Positions 5,991-15,100 of a DNA stretch of 16,054 nt are shown one piece after another. Every line of letters begins with the position of its first letter. Positions within the stretch are counted from its first letter, which is position 1. A program made the position numbers and the translations under genes. The stretch comes from JAJPXC01 sp964520525 (GTDB taxonomy: Bacteria > Bacteroidota > Bacteroidia > Bacteroidales > Muribaculaceae): NCBI GenBank assembly GCA_964520525.1, contig CAZFNR010000030.1, positions 1 to 16,054 on the forward strand, written 5' to 3'. The notes under the pieces were generated by a model, which saw only the letters and a list, made by a program, of their open reading frames with translations, was not told the DNA's origin and ran no database searches.

Positions 5991-8315
5991 ATGAGACTCG
6001 ACGTTTGGTTAAAATTGCTGATTGTTGTGGCTACACCCGGACTATTAGCCGGATGCAGCTCCACCAAGCATGTTCCCGAAGGAAAATATCTGCTTGACAA
6101 TGTCAACATCGAAATTGTCGACACAAAAGATGTAAAGCCGGCAGAGCTTTACAACTATCTTAGGCAGACACCAAACCACAAGGTTCTCGGATTCGCTAAG
6201 CTCCAACTCAGCGCATATAATCTGTCGGGCAACGACTCCACAAAATGGTACAACCGCTGGTTCCGCAAACTCGGGCAGGCACCCGTCATCTACGACCGGG
6301 CCCAAGCCGACGCTTCCACAATCCAGCTCCACAGAGCGTTGGTCAACCGCGGATACATGGACGCCAAAGTCGATTATGACACCGTCGCAAAGCCCAAGAA
6401 AAAGAAAATCGACGTGAACTATTCGATTGTCGCCGGCGAGCCTCACCGCATCTCATCAATTGAATACGTCATCCCCGACTCGGCTATAGCCGATATTATC
6501 GTCAATGGCCGACCGCTTAACAGCACAGTCTCCCCGGGAGAGAACTTCGACCGCAACAATCTCGACCAACTCCGCGCGGACATCACCGACCGGCTACGCA
6601 ACCACGGTTATTATTCTTTCACGAAAGACGATATATCATTCATCGCCGACACTACTGCCGGGTCAAAAAATCTCGGGCTGACTCTTATCGTCAAACCGCC
6701 CCGCAACACGACCGCCGACACCAACGCCCGACACCAACGTTACTTCATTCGCAACGTGACTTTCGCGACAGCCTTTTCCGAACGCTCCGCCGACGCTATA
6801 AGCGGTATCGACACTGTCCATTACAAAAATATCGACATAATCTATGGACATGACCATTACCTCTCGCCAAAAGCCCTTGAGGAATGCTGTTTTCTGACCC
6901 CGGGAAGCCTTTACCGCACCGCCGATGTCAACAGCACCTACGAAGCGCTTGGCAGGCTCGGCATATTGAAATATATCAACATCGAGCTGCGACCCGTAGG
7001 CTCGTCGGGCGATGCGGAGCTTCTCGACGCCTACATTCTAATCGACCGCACTAAGAAACAAGGCGTGTCGCTCGAACTCGAAGGAACCAACTCCGAAGGC
7101 GACCTCGGATTTGGCGTCGGCGTCACCTACCAGCACCGAAACCTCGCTAAAGGGTCGGAACTGCTCACGGCAAAACTGCGCACTTCCTACGAGAGCCTTT
7201 CGGGCGACGTCGAAGGGCTGCTCCATGACCGCTACACCGAATACGCCGCCGAGGTCGGAATCACATTCCCCAAATTCAAAGCGCCATTCCTGTCCCGGTC
7301 ATTCAAACGGCGCATCAAAGCGTCAACCGAGTTTTCACTATCGTTCAATTACCAGGAACGCCCCGAATACACACGCATCATAGCCGGCGGAGCCTGGAAA
7401 TACAAATGGACCAACCGGCAGAACACCATCCGGCGCACGTTTGACTTCATCGACATCAACTACGTCTATCTACCCCACTCGACCATTAATTTTATTGACG
7501 AAATTGCCCCCTCCAACCCCTTGCTGCGCTACAGCTACGAAGACCACTTCATTGTGCGCATGGGCTACACCTACTATCGCACAAACCGGCGCGTGTTGTC
7601 GGCGTTGGATATGAAACGCCGACAACCGACCGTCTACTCTCTTCGCGCCTCAATCGAGACCGCAGGCAACATCCTATATGCGTTGTCGTCACTGTCTGAC
7701 CAAAAGCGCACCGATGGTGCTTATATGCTATTCGGGATACAGTATGCACAGTATGCCAAAGCCGAGTTTGACGCGACATGGACCCGCAACCTCGACTTGC
7801 GCAATGCGTTCTCGCTGCATTTAGGTGTCGGAATCGGTGTCCCCTACGGCAACTCGTCAATGATACCGTTTGAGAAGCGTTTCTATGCCGGCGGAGCCAA
7901 CGGAGTACGCGGGTGGGGGGTCAGGGCTCTCGGTCCGGGAAACTACGACGCCCGAAACTCAGCCACCGACTTCATCAACCAATGTGGCGACATACGCCTC
8001 GACCTAAGCGTCGAATACCGCGCCAAACTTTTCTGGGTATTCGAGGGCGCGCTTTTCGTCGACGCCGGAAACATTTGGACAATCAACAACTACGAGAACC
8101 AACCCGGAGGCATGTTCAAATTCAATCGCTTCTACAATCAAATCGCAGCATCATATGGAGCGGGGTTGCGCTTGGATTTCACATACTTCCTGCTACGTTT
8201 TGACCTCGGAATGAAAGCCCACAACCCGGCTCTCGGACAAGAGCCCTGGCCGCTGATTCATCCCAACTGGCGACGCGACGCGACTTTCCACTTCGCCGTC
8301 GGATACCCGTTCTAA
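5991..8315 (+). CDS. tamL: Omp85-family outer-membrane lipoprotein TamL (TamA homologue)
   Basis: A 774-residue BamA/TamA-family protein. The N-terminus is a lipoprotein signal with lipobox LAGC (C22). About residues 25-330 show repeated POTRA-like alternation (for example PNHKVLGFAKLQ, INIELRPV). From about 350 the chain has amphipathic beta-strand character and ends in VGYPF, a C-terminal aromatic as in outer-membrane barrels. The Omp85 barrel signature VRGW is at residues 639-642. In Bacteroidetes the TamA counterpart is a lipoprotein (TamL) that works with the inner-membrane-anchored TamB in envelope biogenesis; the lipobox is the main reason to prefer TamL over BamA. No tamB is adjacent. 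The next gene starts 25 bases after its stop. Its promoter gives an almost leaderless message. Confidence 0.87.
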   Translation: MRLDVWLKLLIVVATPGLLAGCSSTKHVPEGKYLLDNVNIEIVDTKDVKPAELYNYLRQTPNHKVLGFAKLQLSAYNLSGNDSTKWYNRWFRKLGQAPVIYDRAQADASTIQLHRALVNRGYMDAKVDYDTVAKPKKKKIDVNYSIVAGEPHRISSIEYVIPDSAIADIIVNGRPLNSTVSPGENFDRNNLDQLRADITDRLRNHGYYSFTKDDISFIADTTAGSKNLGLTLIVKPPRNTTADTNARHQRYFIRNVTFATAFSERSADAISGIDTVHYKNIDIIYGHDHYLSPKALEECCFLTPGSLYRTADVNSTYEALGRLGILKYINIELRPVGSSGDAELLDAYILIDRTKKQGVSLELEGTNSEGDLGFGVGVTYQHRNLAKGSELLTAKLRTSYESLSGDVEGLLHDRYTEYAAEVGITFPKFKAPFLSRSFKRRIKASTEFSLSFNYQERPEYTRIIAGGAWKYKWTNRQNTIRRTFDFIDINYVYLPHSTINFIDEIAPSNPLLRYSYEDHFIVRMGYTYYRTNRRVLSALDMKRRQPTVYSLRASIETAGNILYALSSLSDQKRTDGAYMLFGIQYAQYAKAEFDATWTRNLDLRNAFSLHLGVGIGVPYGNSSMIPFEKRFYAGGANGVRGWGVRALGPGNYDARNSATDFINQCGDIRLDLSVEYRAKLFWVFEGALFVDAGNIWTINNYENQPGGMFKFNRFYNQIAASYGAGLRLDFTYFLLRFDLGMKAHNPALGQEPWPLIHPNWRRDATFHFAVGYPF

Positions 8316-8340
8316 TTTTTAATCCGCTAAAAACATTCTC

Positions 8341-8991
8341 GTGAAAAAACTGGTTATATTTGATCTCGACGGCACATTGCTCGACACTATCAACGACCTT
8401 GGCGAATCAGCCAACCACGCGCTGCAATCAACCGGGTTCCCTACTCACTCGCTCTCATCCTACCCGTTCTTCGTCGGCAACGGCGTGAGCCGCCTCCTCG
8501 AAAGGGTATTGCCAGAAGACGCACGGTCTAAAGCCAACGTTGATCGCCTGCGCAAGGCGTTCATGGAATACTACGACACCCACAACGCAGTACACACGCA
8601 ACCCTACCCCGGCATCCCTGAGCTCCTCAAATCACTGACCGACAACGGCATAAGAGTAGCAGTGGCTTCCAACAAATACCAGTCGGCAGTAGACTTCCTC
8701 ATAAACCACTATTTCCCTTCCATCCCATGGGCGGCGATTGAAGGGCAAAAAGAGGATTACCCGGTAAAGCCCGACCCATCCATCGTTTTCGACATCCTTT
8801 CCAAGGTGCCCACCCCCAAGTCTGACGTACTGTATATCGGTGATTCGGGAGTCGACATGGAGACGGCACGCCGAGCCTGCATATCCTCCATCGGTGTCAC
8901 ATGGGGGTTCCGTCCGGTCAAGGAACTGCGCGAATACTACGCCGAGCATATCGTCAACCGCCCGTCAGAGATTCTCGACCTCGCCCTTTAA
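8341..8991 (+). CDS. HAD-superfamily phosphatase, phosphoglycolate-phosphatase-like
   Basis: A 216-residue HAD hydrolase with the four motifs in order: DLDGT (nucleophile D8, acid D10), VASNK (S110), K143 in PVKPDP, and GDSGVDMETA (D168, D172). The helical cap between motifs I and II gives a C1-type Gph/PGMB topology. The family dephosphorylates small phosphometabolites such as 2-phosphoglycolate; the actual substrate is not certain. Translation starts at GTG, 25 bases after the tamL stop with no promoter visible, so it is probably co-transcribed with tamL. It faces the minus-strand lipid kinase. Confidence 0.88.
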   Translation: MKKLVIFDLDGTLLDTINDLGESANHALQSTGFPTHSLSSYPFFVGNGVSRLLERVLPEDARSKANVDRLRKAFMEYYDTHNAVHTQPYPGIPELLKSLTDNGIRVAVASNKYQSAVDFLINHYFPSIPWAAIEGQKEDYPVKPDPSIVFDILSKVPTPKSDVLYIGDSGVDMETARRACISSIGVTWGFRPVKELREYYAEHIVNRPSEILDLAL

Positions 8992-8993
8992 GT

Positions 8994-9049
8994 CGTCGCG
9001 GCGTAACTCCGGCGACGTATATCACTCCATTAGCCGCAAGCGCGGCCTA
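8994..9049. other. Two stable hairpins between convergent genes
   Basis: CGTCGCGG (8994-9001) pairs with CC-G-GCGACG (9009-9017, one bulge). A second hairpin pairs TAGCCGC (9031-9037) with GCGGCCTA (9042-9049) around an AAGC loop with one bulged base. Neither is followed by a T-run on either strand, so they are not clear intrinsic terminators. They may protect 3' ends or assist termination of the convergent HAD and lipid kinase transcripts. Confidence 0.35.
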
Positions 9050-9060
9050 TACTGAAGCCG

Positions 9061-10035
9061 CTACCGTTTCTTGAACATATTGTTCAATGCTATACCTACA
9101 TCTGAGAGCATCGACCTGACAGGGGTCAATATCGGCTGAAACCGAGGCTTTGAATCAGGGGTGAATATGCGCAACGCTCCGTGTCGGCATCTCACATCCA
9201 TTATATCATCCATAATCACAGGCTCGCCGTCGATATGCGCCGGGCCCTCCCCGGTGCGGTAAATCACCGCCGCCGGAGCGCGGAATGTATGAATCATAGT
9301 GTTCCGGTTGATGTAACCGGTCATTAAATCAACGCCTACGACGGCTGCATCTATGGGGTTACCGGCATGGACCACCGTGATGTCAAGGAGGCCGTCGGTG
9401 ATGCTGGCTTCGGGTGCGATGTAAGCGTTATTGCCGTATTGAGAGGCGTTGCACACGGCGACGATGAACGCCTTCTCGGTGATTATATGCCCGTTGGCGC
9501 TGATTGTATAGGTCTGAGGATGGTATGTGACATACTCACTGATGGCCGAGCGTATATAGCTCAACTTGCCACGACGCTTTTGGCGGGCGAACCGATGGCT
9601 CACAGCCGCATCGAAACCGACGCCGAAAGTGCAGAAAAACGGCCGGTCGTTGACGGTGGCATAATCACAATCGACAACGTGCTGCCGCTCGATGACTTTA
9701 AGCGACAAGCGAGGATCGACAGGGATACCGATATGGCGCGCCAAGCCGTTGCCCGAACCGGAGGGGATAATACCGAGCGGGACTTTTGAGCCGCAGAGCG
9801 CAATAGCAGTTTCGTTAATAGTACCGTCGCCACCGGCTGCCAGCACCGCGTCGTAGCCCTGTTCGACGGCAAGCGTCGCCAAGCGAGTGGCATCCCCCTG
9901 GCAAGTGGTGTATTTGACATCTACCTGATAACCGATGGGGGCGAGAACCTCCTCTACCATCCCGGCCAATCCGGCTTTAGAGTTAGTGCCTGAAATGGGG
10001 TTGATAATCAGCATCAACTGTTTGCTATTTTGCAT
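9061..10035 (-). CDS. Diacylglycerol-kinase-family lipid kinase (YegS/DgkB type)
   Basis: A 324-residue lipid kinase of the DAGK catalytic-domain family, which phosphorylates diacylglycerol, sphingoid bases or related lipids with ATP. The N-terminal INPISG, the nucleotide-binding AAGGDGTINE (GGDGT 68-72) and PSGSGNGLARHIGIP (91-105) are the family's defining blocks, and the C-terminal beta-domain holds HIDGEPV. The reading frame opens at ATG 10071, directly abutting the preceding stop as TAAATG. I prefer ATG 10035 because homologues begin a few residues before INPISG and a -7-like element lies between the two. Its substrate is unknown. Bacteroidales make sphingolipids, so a sphingoid base is possible (inference). 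It follows a glycosyltransferase by 36 bases. Confidence 0.86.
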   Translation of the reverse strand: MQNSKQLMLIINPISGTNSKAGLAGMVEEVLAPIGYQVDVKYTTCQGDATRLATLAVEQGYDAVLAAGGDGTINETAIALCGSKVPLGIIPSGSGNGLARHIGIPVDPRLSLKVIERQHVVDCDYATVNDRPFFCTFGVGFDAAVSHRFARQKRRGKLSYIRSAISEYVTYHPQTYTISANGHIITEKAFIVAVCNASQYGNNAYIAPEASITDGLLDITVVHAGNPIDAAVVGVDLMTGYINRNTMIHTFRAPAAVIYRTGEGPAHIDGEPVIMDDIMDVRCRHGALRIFTPDSKPRFQPILTPVRSMLSDVGIALNNMFKKR

Positions 10036-10053
10036 AGGGCTTAATGGGTATTT

Positions 10054-10061
10054 CGAAGTTA
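10054..10061 (-). promoter_or_regulatory. Possible internal promoter of the lipid kinase
   Basis: On the minus strand TAACTTCG (10061-10054) fits TAnnTTCG and lies 18 bases before ATG 10035 (9 bases inside the longer frame). The -33 position has no TTTG. It could give the lipid kinase its own transcript. Confidence 0.3.
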
Positions 10062-10071
10062 AATATCTCAT

Positions 10072-11991
10072 TTATAAGTGGCAGAGGAGCGATGTCGCGA
10101 CGTAGAACTTGCCGTGCCGCCTCAGTCGTCGACGGCCACTGCGGAGAGCGTCGCCGACATCGGGCTTTATACCTAAACCGCCGAGAGCGTCGAATAGTTG
10201 AGGGTCGCATAGCGCGTCGGCGACGAAACGCGTCACCGAGGCTCGACGCGAGCTAATCAATCCCAGCGCAATCTTGTCATAAAAATCATTGACAAGACTT
10301 TGGTTAAGGGCGGCGCGCAGGCTTGACACCTCGTCATCAGCCTGCTCATTGAGCAAGCCAAGCATACGTCGATAAAGAGCCAAATCGTCGAGCCACCGCT
10401 GAGCATAGGGCTTTGACGACTGGCCGCCGTAACGCCATAGATAGCCGACGGCATCTACCCACGCTACACGACCGGGACGCGACATCACCATAAAGTTGAA
10501 GATGTAATCTTCGCCAACCGGTTCCGCGGCAAGACGTTGCAAGTCGATAAAGGAGCGGCGGTAGAGCTTGTCCCACTGCGAGCAAGGGAAGCCGTCGCGC
10601 TTAACGAGAGCCGGCAAAAGCTCGCCGGTGGAGTAAAGTGCCTTTTTAAAAAACCGCGACGGAGAGAACAACGGCAACCTAAGCCACCCGTGCGGTGAAA
10701 GTCGCCGCGAGCCGCTGACCACTATGTCAGCGTCGTTGAGCCGGGCGGTAGCGAGCATCTGCCGCAATGCGTCGGGGAGCATGATGTCGTCTTGGTCGAT
10801 AAAAGCGACATACCGCCCCCTCGCGGCATTTATGCCATGCAGCCGTGCCCCACCCTGCCCCAACCGCGAGGGTGTGCGAATGAGCCTGACGCGGTTGTCG
10901 ACAGCCGCAAAAGAGTTGACAACCTCGACGGTGGAATCGGTCGAACAATCGTCGACGACAATCAATTCACATTCACGCAAAGACTGCCTGAGAATCGACT
11001 TTATCGCCTTCGAAAGCGTCGAGGGAGCGTTGTAGACCGGCATAATCACCGACACTTCAACCGCTCCGCTTGTAACGCGCTCGTTAAGGCGATGGCGACG
11101 AGCAACGAGCGAACGCAGGAGGCGGCTACGAAGCATCAGCAAAATCGACTTGTCGTGAGAAGATAGCCGGTAATGGCCCGCTTCGCGAATCAACGCCTTG
11201 ATTTGGGGGTGACACCAAGAGAACGCCGCGCCCCTGACGATGCAGCAATCATAAAGCCGGCGGAGCTTATAAAGGTAAAAATCGCGGTCGTTGTCGACGA
11301 AGCGACCGAGCGACGAAATCAATGAGACCCACGCCTGAAATGATAGCGTGGCTGTGGCTGTCGCGCTGTCAGAGCGATAGTGGTAGTTGTAGACCGGCAG
11401 GGTAGTGTCGACAACCACTTTGTTCGCGTCAGAGAGAGTGGCGACAAGTGTGAGCATATCCTCTGAAAGAGTAATATCCGACGAACAATGGTCGCACGCT
11501 CTCAGCAAATCGTCGCGACGGAACAGACCACCGCAAAGCGAGGAGGGGATGTCGCCACGAAGCAATAGCTTGACAAACCGACCGCCATCAACAGTGGCGG
11601 AAAGCGGCTCACACATAAGCGCGGATGACCCGTCGGCACAGCGATTCAAGCCGCAAACCACAGCCGAAGTATCGGCCGACAAGCGGTCTGTGAGCTGCTC
11701 AAGCGCGCGGGGGGCGAGGGTATCGTCGGCATCGAGAAACGCGATAAGCGGCGTGCCGGAAATCGAAACGCCGAGGGCTCGGGCTTTTGCAGCACCGCAG
11801 TTGGCTGTATGCACGACAGAGACGCGGGAATCTGACGCCGCGATTCTATCGGCAATAGCGGGTGTTTGGTCGGTTGAGCCATCGTCGACGATAATAAGCC
11901 GCCAGCGGTCGAACGTTTGGGCGACAAGGCTGTCGACCGCACGTTGCAACCACTTATCAACATTATATGCCGGAATGATGACTGTAACCAT
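10072..11991 (-). CDS. Tandem-domain family 2 glycosyltransferase
   Basis: A 639-residue protein with two complete GT-A (family 2) modules. In residues numbered from the longer frame, the first has VTVIIPAYN at 13-21, VDDGSTD and the metal-binding DADD at 98-101. The second has VSVIMPVYN at 324-332, VDDCSTD and DQDD at 410-413. Each is followed by an ED motif (LSEDM at 187-191, GEDYIF at 504-509). No membrane helices are seen, so it is probably cytoplasmic or peripheral, building a surface glycan or glycolipid. The frame opens at ATG 12024, but I choose ATG 11991 (MVTVIIPAYN) because the -7 element TATCTTTG lies between the two. It is followed by the lipid kinase, and the shared operon hints at envelope lipid glycosylation (inference). 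Sugar donor and acceptor are unknown. Confidence 0.87.
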   Translation of the reverse strand: MVTVIIPAYNVDKWLQRAVDSLVAQTFDRWRLIIVDDGSTDQTPAIADRIAASDSRVSVVHTANCGAAKARALGVSISGTPLIAFLDADDTLAPRALEQLTDRLSADTSAVVCGLNRCADGSSALMCEPLSATVDGGRFVKLLLRGDIPSSLCGGLFRRDDLLRACDHCSSDITLSEDMLTLVATLSDANKVVVDTTLPVYNYHYRSDSATATATLSFQAWVSLISSLGRFVDNDRDFYLYKLRRLYDCCIVRGAAFSWCHPQIKALIREAGHYRLSSHDKSILLMLRSRLLRSLVARRHRLNERVTSGAVEVSVIMPVYNAPSTLSKAIKSILRQSLRECELIVVDDCSTDSTVEVVNSFAAVDNRVRLIRTPSRLGQGGARLHGINAARGRYVAFIDQDDIMLPDALRQMLATARLNDADIVVSGSRRLSPHGWLRLPLFSPSRFFKKALYSTGELLPALVKRDGFPCSQWDKLYRRSFIDLQRLAAEPVGEDYIFNFMVMSRPGRVAWVDAVGYLWRYGGQSSKPYAQRWLDDLALYRRMLGLLNEQADDEVSSLRAALNQSLVNDFYDKIALGLISSRRASVTRFVADALCDPQLFDALGGLGIKPDVGDALRSGRRRLRRHGKFYVATSLLCHL

Positions 11992-11997
11992 ATCACG

Positions 11998-12005
11998 CAA
12001 AGATA
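11998..12005 (-). promoter_or_regulatory. Promoter of the glycosyltransferase, very close to its start
   Basis: On the minus strand TATCTTTG (12005-11998) is an exact -7 element and the -33 position 19 bp upstream is TTTT. Only 6 bases separate it from ATG 11991, so transcription would begin at or within a base or so of the start codon. Confidence 0.6.
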
Positions 12006-12024
12006 GAAAAATAGCGTGACACAT

Positions 12025-12058
12025 AAAAAATCCGCCGCGAAAAACGATTCGCGGCGGA
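12025..12058 (-). terminator. Intrinsic terminator of the GHL10 gene
   Basis: TCCGCCGCGAA (12031-12041) pairs perfectly over 11 bp with TTCGCGGCGGA (12048-12058). On the minus strand the stem is followed by six T residues (12030-12025). It ends the transcript from the gene whose stop is at 12114 and insulates the downstream glycosyltransferase. Confidence 0.92.
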
Positions 12059-12113
12059 AGGGAATATGAAACTATACGCTATCTCATCACATCATCACGA
12101 TGTAATGGGAAAA

Positions 12114-15100
12114 CTATTTAACGATGACAAGTTTGGCTTTACGACCGACCTTAACGAGGTATGCGCCGGCTTGTGGAAGCTCTATCGCGTCGGCATTGTT
12201 GGCTGTAGCCACAAGAACGCCTGTCATAGAGAATACCTCGGCCGAGGGAACAACCTCAGAAAAGCGAACACTGTTTCCATCGACAACGATGTCGACGTCG
12301 TCGGCTGAATCGGTGAGTGATTCAACTCCGGTGGTGCTATCCTTAGTGATGCTGTAAGCTGCCAAGCCGTTACCAACGCTGTAGATGTAGATGATAGCGG
12401 TGGTGTCGGAGGTGACTACGACATCGACCGGCTCAGAGCAAGTCGTCGAGTTAACAGTGCCGATACCGTCAGCGGGGAACTCCCAGAGTTTCTGCATATT
12501 TTTGAAATTGTTGGCGCTTTTGGTTTTAGCGACAGCGAATTTGACACCTTGCTCATCCCCTTCGCTGGTGTAGCAGTAGACCATATACTGGTCATTGCCG
12601 AGCTTGAACGTATGTCCGCCGTTTCCGACAAACGACTGTGGAGCAGCGTTGAGGTTATCAGAGAACGAAGAGAGCATATCGCCGCTGGAGTTGTAGAGAG
12701 TCCAAGCGGTATAACTACCGTCGACATAGAATTGGTCGGCGCTGATGGGGTGAACTTTTGGTGCGATACCGAACGACTCGGCCGACTTAGGGTAGAAGTC
12801 ATCGACAGAGATGCGCTTGACTGTTCCTGCCACACCGTTAGTGACACGTTGACGCACGACAGTGCCGGTACCCTTGAGAGCGGCAAACCAGTAGAAATCG
12901 CTCGTCACGTCGCCTAAGATAGCGAAGTGGTCGATACGCTCGCCGGAGTTTCCGGTGTAAGATACCAATTGAGTGGCTGTGCCGTCATCGTTGATTTTGT
13001 GGATGTAGAACGGAGCCGTACCCAAGTTGACCGACATATTTGCTATGCAGAGGTTGCCGTTATCGTCGACAGCGATGTCGTTGCAGGGGCGGTAACTAAC
13101 TTTCACTTTAGAGTCCCAAACTAAGATGTCGTTGAGGTGCTCGCCCGTGTTGCCGTCATAGACTTGGACAAAGCAAGTAGCGTCGGTCGACTCATCGTCG
13201 CGGCCGCTAACGTAGACTTTGTCGCCATAGGCCACCATACCGCGGTTGAGTTTACCGTCGTTAAGTTGCGAGAAGTTTTTCCACGGAGAGCTTACCGAGC
13301 GGAACCAGAGATTCTTGAGGGTAATGCCGTCGACCGAAGCGTAGGTCGCGTTGTCGGTTTTAACCAAGTAACCCTCTTCGTAGATACCCACGACGAGCTT
13401 GGTCACCGAGAATGAGCGAGAAGCCGAAGTGGTTTCGCTATAACGCGCGCCTTTAGAGACGATGCGCCATTCATAGTTGCCGACCCCGAGAGCCGAAGTG
13501 GCAACCGAGCAAGTTGTAGTTCCGGCGGGGATATCCTGGGAGTATTTGAGCGATTTGAAATTATTGCCTTTAGCGGCGATTTCAAGACGGTAGCTGATAG
13601 AAGCCGCTGCTGAACTGCTTACCGACCAAGCGAACGAAACGCTCTGAGTCTCGATTTGAGCATTATTGGCGGGCGAAGTCAGAGTGGCCGTGGGAGCAGC
13701 CGAGCGCGTGGGAGCACGGAAAGTCGCAACATCTGAATAGGAAGCTTTGAGGCCGTCGCGCTTGGTCATCACTCGCCAGTAGAGGAGCTGACCGTCGGTG
13801 GTGCCGTCAAGAGAGATAGTAGTCGAGGTGGTTGTGAGGTTGGCTTTCTCAACCAAAGTCGAGAGAAATTGGCTGTCGGTAGCCACCTGCACAGTGTAGA
13901 ACACATTGCTGACAGCGTTCCATTTCAACTCGGGCTCCCAGCCGACCACCACGCCGTTTTTAGGCGAGATGAGAGTTGTCGCGGGAGAAGGCTCAAGCGA
14001 AAGACCGTAGACCGAGGGGTCAGACTCGTAACCGTAACCATCGAAAACGCAAACGGCATACCAATAGTTTGAGCGTTTAGCCGAGGGGATGGTGTATGAG
14101 GGGTCGTAGGTTACGCCCAAGAGGTATTTAGAGTCGATACCATCGTCATCAGAAGCGAATGCGTCGGCGTATTCAACGGTTTGGGGGATAGCGTAGACGG
14201 TGTAGCGCACGATGGCTCTACCGGTTTTGTTGGTAGCTGTCCACGATAATTTACCGCTCGAGTAAGAGAGGTTGGAAACGGAGGGATAGTTCACGCGTGT
14301 TTTCCAAGTCACGACAGGCGTAAGCGACTTCTGCGTATAGCTGTTTTGCTTGATGTAGGTGTCAAAGTTGTAAGTAGTGTTGTTAAACGTACTTGCTTTG
14401 AAGTAGATTTGGCCTGACGAGTTGTTGAGAGTGTACTGGCGGCAATAGTTGATTTCCTTAGTCATCTCGGCTTTGTCACCGACGGTGAAGCTATTCTGAC
14501 CGTCAACGAGGTGGTAGATACCGGGGCTGATGTAGCAGTGACGGTTGTAGTGGTCGGTAGCGTAAGACCACCACTCGGTCATCGGGCCGAAGGGGTTGGA
14601 TGAGTGGGTAGTCGACCAATAGAGCTGCGGAGCCATGAAGTCGACCGTACCGGCTTCGAGCCATTCGAGGCAGTCGGAATATATTTGATCGTATTGCCAG
14701 TCATAAGCGCTGCAATCGGGGGTTTTCAAACCGCGCTGAGTGGCGGTGGCGTGACCGGCACCTGCCGGGCCGATACCGAATCGCATATCGGGACGTGCGG
14801 CTTGAATCTCGTCGTAAGCGGCTTTAACAAATTCGTTTACATTGTTGCGGCGCCAAGCTGCGAGCGACATTGTGCCACCGCTTGAGCGATAGGACTGCCA
14901 CATTGAGTAGTCTTCGGCGTTGGAATTTTCGGGAGTACCGCCATTGGGGTAGAAATAGTCATCGAAGACCATACCGTCAATGTCGTAGTTGGTGTAAATC
15001 TCTTTGAACACGTCTAGGATGTGACGGCGCACCTCCGGGATAGCGGGGTTGAACGCAATCCAAGTGCCGTTGGAGCCGGTGAGCAACCAACCTTTAGATG

